Both the position numbers and the translations under genes were made by a program. Under the pieces are notes generated by a model. It was not told where the DNA came from and searched no databases. It saw only the letters and a list, made by a program, of their open reading frames with translations. Below, piece by piece: positions 12,301 to 36,930 of a stretch of 64,000 nt of DNA (within the stretch, counting starts at the first letter, position 1; every line of letters begins with the position of its first letter). Origin of the DNA: Rostratula benghalensis (Eukaryota; Chordata; Aves; Charadriiformes; Rostratulidae); NCBI GenBank assembly GCA_013399305.1, contig VXAI01000067.1, positions 372,001-436,000 on the forward strand, read 5' to 3'.

Positions 12301-15300
12301 GAATCGGGCTGTAATTCACCCTGCAAACACAGTGCTTAATGTAAACCATATATCACATTTTAACTAATAATAGCTATTAACATTTTTAATTGCCTTGGGA
12401 GAAATGTCACCTAAATATAATAAAGGCAGATGAGAAGCTTTGTAGCATTGGGTATATAAGCAGTTAACTGTGTAATACTATGGCCTGTATCTCGCAGAAC
12501 ACAACGTTACTGAGATAAAAGTGATGTTTGGTGAGTTCTGTAACACGTTAATACTTCAGCTGAGGGAGCTCCGGCTGCCTTGCTCTCGCTCTCATTACCA
12601 GTTGCTCTCCTGGAATATCAAAATGCAGACACTCTCACCAGCATCCTTAAATTGCTCTCACCGGCTTACCTGCATCACCTCAGTGGAGAGCTTCTGAACT
12701 ATCAATAATTTTAGAGTCGTTAAAAAAGAAATCACAACGAGCCATTTGAGACAGAACTGTGGAACTGCAATTCACCACATGGGTGCATGTCCTTGGTCCC
12801 TAATGAGACAGGGCCAGTGACCTCTCTTCCAACAGTTAAAGGAGGCTTTTTGAAGAACAGCAGAAGACAGACGAAAGCTGTTCTGCAGCGTCCAGCTTTC
12901 CACTTACAAAAGAAGGGTTTACATTGCAAACTGAACTGAAGCTTACCAAAACCAGATTGAGGTGATGAAAGTGGACGTTTCTGTGTACGCAATGATCTTA
13001 GCTGATAAAACATTGAGACCAAACCTTACAATTTCTTATAGGTTTATGAGCTTGTACTGCTTTCTTACATGGAGACATACATCTAAAAATCCAGGCAACG
13101 ACATCACTGGAGAAAACATTGGCTTCAGAATGTCCCTGAGGTATGCAGAGTCATAACCTATGTAGCTGCAGGAGGATACCAAACACTCAAAGTGTTCTGG
13201 GACAGGTTACTCAACAATTACTTTCAGAAGAGAAAAACGGAATGTGCTCTCTAGAAGGAGAGGGAGAACTGGAATCGAGCCCAAGCTGGCCTGCAGTCAG
13301 GGGCGGTGGCTGCTCCATTGCCTGCAGTGCTCGTGTAAGGGTCTTGGCACTGAGACTCAACAACAAAGAACAACGCTCGTAAGGGGATGTGCACAGAATT
13401 AGAAAACAGACATTTCTAGTGAGATATTTTCTTCATTCACCTCTTACTAATAGATAATGTCTGCTCTCATATATTTTACTTATTTACTCAAGTGACTTTT
13501 TCAGTTACGCAAATGCCATGATTGGTTAAAGTTAATAATTATATATTGACTCACAGAACAAGAAAGAATCACTATGACCTACTCCTGCTTATTCACAGAA
13601 GAGAAGAATTATCTAAAATAACAAAACCACCACAAAATTTACCCATGTGAATCCCAAGCAGTTAATTGCATCAGCCAACATATCTCCAAGGAGTGAAGGC
13701 CAGGAAGTAAGAGCTGGAAAGTAGGCGTGCATGTGTGGGCTTTGCCAATGGACTACCTAGAACAAAATCGTGTAGAAGTTAACTCTGAAAATGTCACAAA
13801 ATTCTGCACGAGATGTAGTCATTAGCATCTGTTTAAAGCGATGGAAAAGGATCACAGCAACATAATGTATGAATTTATAGATCAGCTGGCAGAAAGCTAG
13901 AGATAATATCAATAGGAGTACAGAACTAGCGAATGATAACACCGTGTCCTTATTAGATAAATTTCAAATTATAGCAAAAGCATTTATCTGAATTGAGCAG
14001 GCAGACAAATATTCTGAACAGGAAAGAATGGTCTTTTGAACACTGCACAGTGGAGTCAGAAATATTTATCAAAATATTTATCTTTTTAAGTGGAATTATT
14101 GCAACAAAGTTGCTCTTGCTCATTTTGACATCACACAACAGCTTACCTTTAGCTACAGACAGCAATTTACAATTATAGAGCCCCCCTCTAGACACAGGAA
14201 GGAGCCTGTATGTGGGCCACCAGTGTAAGCATGTTTAATATCAGTACCTCCCCTGTATCAGACCAAGCCTCTGCAAATACCTATAAAAACCCCTTAAAAT
14301 AGACTTTGAAACAGGTTCTTACAGCAAATTTGCTTAGCATAATCTGCCGTACCAGCACACAATAGGAAGGAGACCTTCACATTCAAAGAGCAGGAGGCAA
14401 GTCTTACATGTTTGTGACCATGGGGAAGAGATACTTCACCTTGCTGTGCCTGAGTTTCCACAGCTCTGAAAGTGAGATGATGCAATTCAGCACGCAAAGG
14501 CCTTGTGATGCTAAACTCACCAGTGTCAGAAAATAAATTTTTCTAAGCAAACATGAGTTATTTTTAAATGTATAAAATATTTCAAAATTTCATTCAGTCT
14601 ATTCCCTAAAATTGTAGTTAGGAATGCAGCAGTAATCTCCAGAATCCTTCTGCGGGCATAATGTCTACAAGACTTATTCTGTATTTTGGATGTTTTGTTT
14701 ATTTAGATAAATATTCTGCAGAACCTGTGCATTCCCAGGGTTTGGTGTTCACCCCAGGTCATAATGACTTTTTCCTGTCGTGATCATCCTTTATTTCTTA
14801 CCCCAGGCATAATAATCTTCTCTATATCTCCAAAGATGTTGTCCCAGCTGTCTGGTTCCACTGGGGCACAGTCCGGCAGCTGGGCTCTCATGTAACCTGG
14901 CTGTACGTCAGGAGTCACCCGTCTCTCTCTCACATTGCTCAGGTACTGGCAAATGTAATCCACCATCTCTTTCCCTGGAAGAGGCAAACCAGTGCTTTGA
15001 GTTTTGATTGCGGGGAAAAAGCCCTAGTACTGCCAGCACTTCATGCCATCTGTCCATAGCATTGGACATGGCTCAAAACTGCTCCCAGGACAGCCCTGGG
15101 AACTAACCTCACTACACTCCTCTTGTCCCATCTAATAACAGAGGGACAGCGCCTCTAAAACAGGCTTCGTGGGGACAGAACAAATTCACAGGGGTATTTC
15201 AGTGTCCTCACTGAATAGTTCAAATACACTTTTAAAATATAACCATGGTACGAGTACAGTCTGTTTGATCACTGACAGAATAGACAGGTTTTCTTGCCTG

Positions 15301-15851
15301 CAAATTAACTGAAACTGCACTTCATAGAAACTAAGTTTTTGTAATGCCCCACGATTCCCTGTCATTATGGCACAGCCCCTTTCCATCCTTGGAAAGCAGT
15401 AGCACAGCTCCACACCTTTTCTCCACTTCTTAGGCTATCTCCTCCAACTCCGGGACCAAAGTCTGCTGCCTGTCTCCAGAACTGTGCCAGTATCACTGAA
15501 GTTTCATGGTGTCAGCCAGGGAAGAACCACTGTGCATAACCCGTAGCACACGTTTATTTAGCATCATAGTTTTGCAGCTTTCCCACAGCATTTTAAGTGT
15601 AAGACAAAAAAACTTAAGTCATCCACTGACTAAATCTATTCATTTAAACTCAGCCCTTGGGCACATTTTTGTCTCAGCCCCAGCAACCCAAAGTCAAGGA
15701 CACATCTGCAAGTAAAGAGTACACAGCCCATCCTTCCTCATTTCTGGGCACCACTCCCAGCCCTGTAACAGTCGATCTCCCCAAGCAAATGCTACCTATT
15801 TCCAAGAGCAGAGGACCACTCACCTCTCCGTCTGTACTCCTCAGGCTCCAT
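5599..15851 (-). CDS. HDC: HDC, histidine decarboxylase (complete, 12 coding exons, 666 aa)
   Basis: HDC is the PLP-dependent group II decarboxylase that makes histamine from L-histidine in mast cells, ECL cells and neurons. The twelve exons sum to 2001 nt, giving 666 residues plus stop against 662 in human. The start [10 protein letters not shown] matches human, which has one extra Met, and the context AGTATGG is strong. Visible active-site residues are His193 (PLP stacking, human His194), Asp272 in HIDAAYAG (pyridine nitrogen), Lys304 in [12 protein letters not shown] (Schiff base, human Lys305), Tyr333 of the catalytic loop, and Ser353, the position that is Gly in aromatic amino acid decarboxylase and favours histidine. 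This identifies HDC rather than DDC. The long C-terminal extension after about residue 480 is present. The gene lies tail to tail with SLC27A2 and downstream of GABPB1 on the same strand. Confidence 0.97.
6551..6652 (-). CDS. HDC: HDC coding exon 11
   Basis: Residues 380-413, [20 protein letters not shown] to VVFRLK. Acceptor AATTATAG, donor AAG|GTAAAG. Phase 0 on both sides. Confidence 0.95.
6653..7349 (-). other. HDC: HDC intron 10
   Basis: Splice-bounded intron. Several open frames near 6904-7282 on the plus strand show no recognisable similarity. Nothing else seen. Confidence 0.75.
7350..7448 (-). CDS. HDC: HDC coding exon 10 (substrate-specificity serine)
   Basis: Residues 347-379, [20 protein letters not shown] to AHVRH. 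The Ser of PLSRRF (353) is Gly in DOPA decarboxylase. Acceptor TTTTCACAG, donor CAC|GTATGT. Confidence 0.96.
7449..8619 (-). other. HDC: HDC intron 9
   Basis: AT-rich intron. No repeat or coding signal recognised. Confidence 0.75.
8620..8710 (-). CDS. HDC: HDC coding exon 9
   Basis: Completes Trp316 and encodes residues 317-346 ([20 protein letters not shown] to DFM), including catalytic-loop Tyr333. Acceptor GATAG, donor ATG|GTAAGT. Confidence 0.95.
8813..8975 (-). CDS. HDC: HDC coding exon 8 (PLP lysine)
   Basis: Residues 263-315 with [11 protein letters not shown] (Asp272) and the PLP-binding [12 protein letters not shown] (Lys304). Trp316 is split across the junction. Acceptor CCAACAG, donor TTTTG|GTGAGT. 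Confidence 0.97.
8976..9774 (-). other. HDC: HDC intron 7 carrying a CR1 tail
   Basis: Intron between exons 7 and 8. Its only recognisable content is the CR1 3' fragment at about 9085-9155. Confidence 0.8.
9085..9155 (+). mobile_element. CR1 LINE 3'-tail fragment, sense on plus strand
   Basis: TTGGACTAGATGATCTTAAA followed by GGCCCCTTCCAACCTAGATG is the standard avian CR1 3' end. It is truncated and non-coding. Confidence 0.85.
9775..9841 (-). CDS. HDC: HDC coding exon 7
   Basis: Residues 240-261 plus one base of Cys262: [20 protein letters not shown]. Too short for most ORF scans, but splice-bounded (acceptor CTTCTAG, donor TTT|GTAAGT) and in phase with its neighbours. Confidence 0.95.
10092..10235 (-). 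CDS. HDC: HDC coding exon 6
   Basis: Residues 192-239, [18 protein letters not shown] to GLVPVF, with His193 predicted to stack on the PLP ring. Acceptor TTTTAAAG, donor TTT|GTATGT. Confidence 0.96.
10236..11204 (-). other. HDC: HDC intron 5
   Basis: Intron between exons 5 and 6. Short open frames on both strands have no splice support. Nothing recognised. Confidence 0.75.
11205..11339 (-). CDS. HDC: HDC coding exon 5
   Basis: Residues 147-191, [18 protein letters not shown] to AYASDQ. STVSES contributes to PLP phosphate binding in group II decarboxylases. Acceptor TTTGCAG, donor CAA|GTAGGT. Confidence 0.96.
11340..12159 (-). other. HDC: HDC intron 4
   Basis: Intron between exons 4 and 5. 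A plus-strand frame at 11240-11620 partly shadows exon 5 and is not coding. Nothing else recognised. Confidence 0.75.
12160..12282 (-). CDS. HDC: HDC coding exon 4
   Basis: Residues 106-146, [16 protein letters not shown] through the glycine-rich GGGVLQ segment near the PLP phosphate site. Acceptor CCTAG, donor CAG|GTAGGA. Confidence 0.95.
12283..13642 (-). other. HDC: HDC intron 3
   Basis: The longest HDC intron. Unremarkable AT-rich sequence. Confidence 0.75.
13643..13756 (-). CDS. HDC: HDC coding exon 3
   Basis: Residues 68-105, [20 protein letters not shown] through NCLGFTW. It contains the HMHAYF substrate-pocket segment. Acceptor GTTCTAG, donor TGG|GTAAAT, phase 0 on both sides. Confidence 0.96.
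13757..14801 (-). other. HDC: HDC intron 2
   Basis: Intron between exons 2 and 3. AT-rich, no recognised element. Confidence 0.75.
14802..14974 (-). CDS. HDC: HDC coding exon 2
   Basis: Acceptor CTCTTCCAG, then residues 11-67 ([18 protein letters not shown] ... IIMPG), then donor GGG|GTAAGA. Nearly identical to the human N-terminal segment. Confidence 0.96.
14975..15823 (-). other. HDC: HDC intron 1
   Basis: Intron between the 28-nt coding part of exon 1 and exon 2. Possible site of regulatory elements, but none identified. Confidence 0.75.
15824..15851 (-). CDS. HDC: HDC coding exon 1 (start codon)
   Basis: Encodes M-E-P-E-E-Y-R-R-R plus the first base of Gly10, then donor GAG|GTGAGT. The ATG complement is at 15849-15851. 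Purine at -3 and G at +4 give good initiation context. Confidence 0.93.
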
Positions 15852-15946
15852 ACTGACTCCTTCTAAAAGCACCTCTTCAAACCCAGGCCAGGACCTTTCA
15901 GGAGCTGTGGGCAGCTTGGTGTGGTGCCCTGCTAGCTGCTTCACCC

Positions 15947-15965
15947 TTTATAGCTCCCTTTATCT
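15947..15965 (-). promoter_or_regulatory. HDC: HDC core promoter: TATA box with adjacent GATA motif
   Basis: On the minus strand, AGATAA (15960-15965) is followed by CTATAAAGG, with TATAAA at 15947-15952. The TATA box is about 100 bases upstream of the ATG, so transcription should start near 15915-15925 and leave a 5' UTR of about 70 nt. Mammalian HDC is also TATA-driven and GATA2-dependent in mast cells and basophils. Use of the site in this species is inference. Confidence 0.7.
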
Positions 15966-18730
15966 CTCAGACTCACGCATTCTGGAAAAGGTTTAACGTA
16001 GGCAGGTTATTGGTGAGTGTTTATCTAACTCCTCCCAACTGAGGGCTTTTACAGTCTCATATGTTCTCATCTGTGCTCTTTTGATGTGTAAGATAGCATG
16101 TTCTAAGAGGAGCTGCCCCTGCACTAACCCTTTCCCATTTTCAAACAATCTTTCAGAAGTCTCACAGTAATTCATCATGGATATAAGATACATTAACATC
16201 CAACTTATGGGAAAGAAAAAGCTTCCAACACCAAATAAGACGAGCCATGTTACGCTAGCACACAAAACCAGAGCCAGCACGTCCCATTAAAACAAGGCAC
16301 CAGCACATAATAAATTTGGCACTGTAGGTCTGGATTTTTTTTAATTTTTTTTTTTTTTTTTTTTTTAAGGAATTGCAGGACTGAGTTTTCCCAAGGGTAT
16401 ACCATCATTCCCACATGTCTTCAGTGCCTTATGCTGCCAGCCCCTCGCTGCTAAACGAAAAGGCATTACAATCATAGCAGTTCTGGGACTGCAACACAGC
16501 ACAGCAATGACCCTCTCTGTGGATGTCCTGCCCTTCCAGATCAGACCATGCTACACTGAAGGCTGACACTGACACTGCTCCACTTTATCACCCGAGATGT
16601 GGGAAAACACATCTTTTCCCCCCTCTAGTGTGCTTCCTTTTCTCACATATGATATGCAGAAGCACTGGGGTTTGGCCTTTATCTCCAGAAGTCCTCCAAG
16701 TCCTCTCCCCTGACTGTTCTCAGTTCAGAAGAACAGCTATGTAGATTCCCCCCAGTCTGGTTCTAGGACCTGAAAACACATCCTGACCTGTCTTTGGCAG
16801 CACGACCTCCGACACTGTACTCAGTGTTGAGCTCTTACCATCTTCACCAGAAGGAACTCCCTCGCTCTACACTGATACCAGGCAGCCCTGGGAAAAGAGA
16901 GAGAGGTAGGACTTACGGATGAAGCACCAGAAAGAGAAATTATTAGAAAGCATAATGTATGCTTGCCCTATTTTTGCTATACCATAAACTCCTGCTTAGG
17001 GCTGTTGTACACAGGAGACTGGGCTAAGCAGAGCCTTTGTCCCATACATGACAGCAGTTCTCTGTTCTCATCATGCAGCAGGGAATGGGCTGGCAGAGCA
17101 GCTGGGATTTTCTGCCTCTAATGCAGCCTCAACACTTCCATCATTCTAGAAAGTTGCTAACATCTTCCTCTGCAGCGTACTTTCTACAGAACAGCGTGAA
17201 AACCTTTCTAAGCTTCTGCTGCGATTAGATATTTGAGAAAGAACTGTTTTGCAGATATGACCAAGATGCTCCGATACACACACATCAGATTAATATACTG
17301 AAATTATTAAAGAGATAAAAAAAGCACTTCTTTAAGTGCAAGAAGTGCACAACCACCCCCCACCTCCCCACCCCCCATACCATACATATACTCATCTGCT
17401 TTATCTCACATTTCTCTGGAAACATTAGGAAAAAAAATAACGAGCTGCCCACACATTTGGTATCAACTGATGAACCTCTCTTGGCTTTCCTGTAAATGCC
17501 ACCATAAAGGAACAAAGAAGCTTGAGCTGGGGCTGGCATCAAGCACAGGATCAACTCACAAAGAGCCAAGTTCCCAAAAAAACGTGATTCTAACTCATTA
17601 CAAGTAACACATTACTTGAACATACAGATGGCTGTCCAAAGAAAGCTGGTAGCTAATTACATTTGCAGTTTCAATTTGGAACAGCAAATAAAACCCAATA
17701 CTTTTAATAACGTTTTCAGAGCTAAACCACACAATAAATATTCCATGTGACACAAACCCTACACCTCTGCTCAGGGGTGATAGTTTCATGAGATTGGTTT
17801 CTCATTCTGTGCAGAAGAGAACAAACAGCAGGTCCTGTTCAGAACTAGAATAAGGCAAGTGATAATGAATTACAGGCAGGGTAAACATTGCTGGTGATAA
17901 ATAAATTTTTGTTATAGCTACCCTGCTCTTGGAAGGATTTTGTTACAGACTATGAGGAAACGAATATTTGCTCACAGGAAGCAGAATGAATAGAAAAGGT
18001 TCTTTTCATTGTTTGCTGCAAAGGTCTGTGCCGTCAAAACCGTGGGAAATTCTCCATTTGGACATGAACACAACCACTATCACTACTCAGAATAACACTG
18101 AAATTCTTATCATTATTATGAGTTCACAGAGATTAAACTAGAGTTAAGTCTGTGGGATGTGAGGACACAAACGTTATTTTGATCACAGAGTAATTCAAAT
18201 GGAGAGATGCCTGACCAGCACATTCAACTGGACTAACTGGTTCCTGCATTCACTAGTGACATCATGGAGAGTTTCTGAACAAAACTCAAACCTAAAATAC
18301 AGCAATTTCCAGTTATTCACTGCACAAGGCTTGCTTCAAGTCCTAATGCCAGCTGAGCACAATTAGATGCTTGAAAATAATTTTTCTAAAAACCACTACC
18401 ATAGATTTTCCATTTTCTATTATCTTTTGATTATTTGGGGGTCAAATTTGCCAAATTTATACCAATACTATGATTTTTTCCTATGGGATTTTTTCCTAAC
18501 TGTCAATTCTATATATTCAAGTCAAAGTTTGAAGAATGGAGATTTTACTTCATATTGTGTAATACAATTATTTCCTCACACCTCCCAATTACCTTTGAAG
18601 GCCATTCTACACAAAAACTGTTTTTACCGTATTTTTCTGAGCGCCTAACACACAGCACAGCTTTGACTTTCTAATGCACATACAAAACAACTGAAACAGA
18701 ATTGATTCTACGCTATATGTGGAAAAGATA
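15966..18730. other. Intergenic region between the HDC promoter and the GABPB1 3' end
   Basis: Holds a long interrupted T tract (about 16329-16367) and otherwise unique AT-rich sequence. No splice-bounded coding signal on either strand. The part next to HDC should include its upstream promoter. Confidence 0.6.
16329..16367. repeat. Poly(T) tract
   Basis: Two T runs separated by AA, with the second exceeding 20 bases. It could be a retroposed tail on the minus strand, but no adjacent element or target-site duplication was recognised. Confidence 0.75.
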
Positions 18731-20366
18731 TTTAATTGTAAAATAGAAAAAGTAGGCCAGAGTACAGTTTTAAGGGTAATTCTTCCGTGTACAGTATAGG
18801 TAAACTAGACTTTTTGCTTAAGTTTTATATAAACAATTCCATAAAAGCAGTGAAACATGGAACAACAAAGCAAAGCACAAGGAGTTTTATCTTACAAAAA
18901 AAGGAATCTGCACAGTAGTTCAAAATTTAATGTAACACAGCACAGAACAATCTTAAGGCAGCTCAGTCTAAGCACAGGACTAGAAGCCAGAAACTCCTGA
19001 GATCCGTTCCCAGGTCCACCACAGACTCTCGTGGTCTTGGGCCAGTCTTTTACCATGCCCTGTGTTGCGCTTATACCAGTTATAAAATTGAGACAGTAAC
19101 ACTCACTTACCTGCCTCGGGCAGTACAGTAAGGGTTCTTTAAAAGATTTTACAATGCTCTGAAGATGTAACGTGCTATATAAATCCTAAGCATAATAGGT
19201 CACTGCACAGACACACACAAACACAGTATCACAGTGAAGAACAATGATGAACAATGATGCTGGGTAAGAAGAGCATCACCACAACATAAAAAATTACTTG
19301 TCCAACTGCATAATTAAAATGCAAAAGTTAGTTTAGAAAAAATGTATCACTGAAATAATTTCAAGGCCGTTGGAGAAAGCAGATCAACAGGGATATTCTA
19401 AAAGAACTACTAGTTGTGTTCCAGTGGAGACATTCTTCTCTATTTGTGACTGAGCTTTAAAATGTTTGCACAGGAAAATTGTAAGACACAAAGTGAAGTT
19501 TCAATGCCTCCACTACTGAATTTTAGATTGCCTTGAATATGTAAATAAGATTTTTTTGTTCCTTTTAATTACAAATTACATTCTTCCAAGAAATATACCA
19601 TCCACAATAAAACCGGCTGTAGGCTTACTTCAAATGACCTATAGGCTAAACATTTTTCTCATAATTTTTCTCATCTTTGCTGAAAAATACCTATGCAAGA
19701 TGTATGTGTAGAAATTATAAAAACATGCAGCATATGTACAAACTGAAAAGTTTAAAAAATATTAGCTTCATATACATGTAAATCTACTTGGATATATCTG
19801 AAATTAAATATAAAAATTTCACCGCCTAAAATAAAAAAACAACAAAACCAAAAATGGTTTTCAGAGAATCTGAGACAACTACTTAAAGCTGTACAAAGAT
19901 TTCCACCTGGAAATGTCTTAGGGAATTTTAAGTTGTTACCATGTAGAAATAACTGTTAATTAATCTTGTCACATAATTGATTTTCAAGTTGTCAGCTTAA
20001 ATCAAAAACATCACCCTTAAAACTGTTCTGTTTTTCAGAAGTCAGATTCATACTAAAATCAAAAATTTCACAAAAACATTGGCTTCTCGTGTTTCTGGAT
20101 CCCTTCAAAAAGATTTATCAACTCATTTTGAAACTGTAAAAAAACCAACTATTTACAGTATTTCATTTTAAATACTTTTCACAATTTCTAAATTCAGAGT
20201 TTTTATGTTACAAGAAATTAATCAGAGCTCACGGCTTAAGTCCAGTTATCAACTCGTAGCATCTTCTCTATTATGTACTCCTGTGTCTGTACCTAGATAG
20301 TGTACAGTTCAAGATTGTACTGCAGGTTTTTGTAAGTAACAGGCTTTGCAGTATGTTCATGTTTTA
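18731..20366 (-). other. GABPB1: GABPB1 3' UTR (approximate)
   Basis: No canonical AATAAA was found in the first kilobases below the stop apart from one overlapping it (20363-20368). ATTAAA variants occur on the minus strand at 19564-19569, 18926-18931 and 18731-18736. The true end cannot be fixed from sequence. Confidence 0.35.
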
Positions 20367-34721
<14,355 letters not shown>

Positions 34722-36470
34722 CTAGTGAAAAACATAAAGGAATATAAAGAAAAAAATAATAACATTAATACTATTTTAAATACACAATTGCCACTGACAT
34801 TTTAAAAATTAGTTCTGAAGTACTTGAAAAGTTCAAAAACTGGAGTTGCTATTTTAGCCACGGAAGGAGCTTTATTGATTGCAACAAGCACTTTGATTTT
34901 AAAATTACTTTTGTCACCCAAACAGAACAATCACTGGGGTAAAGATTTCAGTATTACAATGCAATAGCATTGCAGCTGCTATGGTTACATCAAACTGAAT
35001 TTAAACTGAACGGGGTGCACATTTCTTAGAGCAGAAAGTGGTTTAGCAGCTCTCACCTGATACTGCAACTTTGTGCAGCTTTCAAAGGGTACTACGTGAC
35101 GGCTGCTATGTCACACGCCCAAAGGCACTCCATTCACTTGTCCAGACTACCTATACCTATTTAAGAGGTACCACCACGTAAACGCATGTAGATAGAATGA
35201 AACAACACCTTTCCAGCATCCTGTCCGTCAGTATAACTTCATTTTATTCACCCTAGAACATAATTTCTGCATTCCTGGCTACAAAGCAACACAACAGGCA
35301 TGTATTATTGTACTGTTTGCATCAGATATATCAACTAAAATGTCTGCCTGAAAACAAACATTACAACCTGCTACAACTGTCTGCAGTTACTAAAAGGATG
35401 TTAAGTGCAAAATTTTGATTGAGGAGTGACTGAGATACTAGCTGAAAAACTTCTATGATCTTTAGATAATGTCCCTTCTAGAACACTCAACATTCCATAC
35501 AAGAACACGCAAAATTCTATGTAGACAAAGGACACCTGCTTGACACAATGGTTCCATTGCATCAAAGACTTCCTAGTGTAACATTTTTTTAAACCCACTG
35601 TTTCATACTTGCTATTAAATTCATTCAGTAAAAAGGGAGAATTTAGAACTAAACCTGAACTCACCAAAATATCTCATTGATGTTCTAGTTCTATACCTGT
35701 GTTTTTCACTACCAACATGCTAAGAATGGAATTACTTTCATCAGATTAATTTCGAGTCACAAGCAAAGTAAAGCTTGTATTACTAATAACTGGCCATGCT
35801 ACCAATTTCCTACACAAAGTTAGAGTGCATCAGTTCAAAAAGAAATACCTATAGGATTATCTTTTGTCTCTTTTTCTTAAACATCCAATTCTATCACAAA
35901 ACCAATATATTTAGAAAGTTCCCTGCCCCTGGCTCAACTGGCAAAATCTGTTTATAACATTGCTCAATAAGCTGAAAGCTATTGACTTTGGAAAAAATTA
36001 GAAAGGAAGATGGAAGTACTGCAAACAGAGAGCTCCAACACATATCAGTAGAGCCATGAACCGGAGCAGATTACCTCTTTGTCTACAGAACTGACTGCAG
36101 GCAGCAATATCCCCTTCACCAGGATAACATTCCATTTATGTCCTTCCAGTACGTATGGACATGTTGATTTGTCTCCAGCCAGAAAGGGGAAGAGAAGCAG
36201 GAAGGTGGTAGGACAGGACAAATACTGACAATGGGAAAAGGAAGGAAAAAAGGAGTACAGAGTCAGATGCAGAGGAAGGGACAACAACTGACTCTCTTCC
36301 ATAAAGAAAAAGAGCAAAAGAGAAACAGGAATAAGAGAAAAATCTACTATCCCTGTTAAAGGGAGATACTAAGAGTAAGGATATAAAACAATAATAGGAC
36401 AGAGAGGGCATTTGGCAAGTGCAGCAGTGAAACAAAGGAATATAACACTCCCTTTATATGGCAGCTTTTT

Positions 36471-36488
36471 TGGGGGGGGGCGGGGGGG
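36471..36488. repeat. Guanine run (G9-C-G7)
   Basis: An uninterrupted run of G broken by one C, following a T tract. Strong G-quadruplex potential on the plus strand, which is the template strand for GABPB1. Confidence 0.85.
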
Positions 36489-36705
36489 CGAGAGGCAGGG
36501 GAAGCACAGTTTAAGAAGGAATAAGGCACACAGACACACACACTTTTTCTGGTGGTCTAATACCAACACATCAAGGTCCTCAGAAGCAAAAGGAAAAGGA
36601 AAGATGGAACTTAATACACAACACTATAGTTAAGAACTACTTCAGAAAGACAACAATTTTTGTTTTAAACACCAGCAGACAAAAGGAACCAATGGAGTCT
36701 CCTTT

Positions 36706-36930
36706 CAGAAATACAGAAAATTGAGGCTGGAGGGGACCTCTCAAGACCACCTAGCTGAACCTCCCAGTCAGTGCTGACCCAACAGGCTCCTGTTGAACTT
36801 TGAATGTCTCTATGAATGAACATCCCACCACTCCTTCGGCCTCATTCCAGTGTTTGACCGCCCTCGTGGTAAGAGCTGACATCTCTGTATACCTGTCTGT
36901 CTTCATCTTCACCAACCAAAACCACAGCCT
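36706..36930 (-). mobile_element. CR1 LINE fragment, antisense on plus strand
   Basis: GAGGCTGGAGGGGACCTCTC and the downstream CTCCTGTTGAACTTTGAATG resemble the reverse complement of an older CR1 copy. About 220 bases, more diverged than the other two, and non-coding. Confidence 0.7.

Noticed and set aside
16329..16367. Processed pseudogene suggested by the long T tract
   Set aside because: No gene-like sequence precedes the tract on the minus strand and no flanking duplication was seen.
36045..36569. Cluster of minus-strand open frames with hydrophobic stretches
   Set aside because: They arise from a purine-rich plus strand read in antisense. No signal peptide, domain or splice support.
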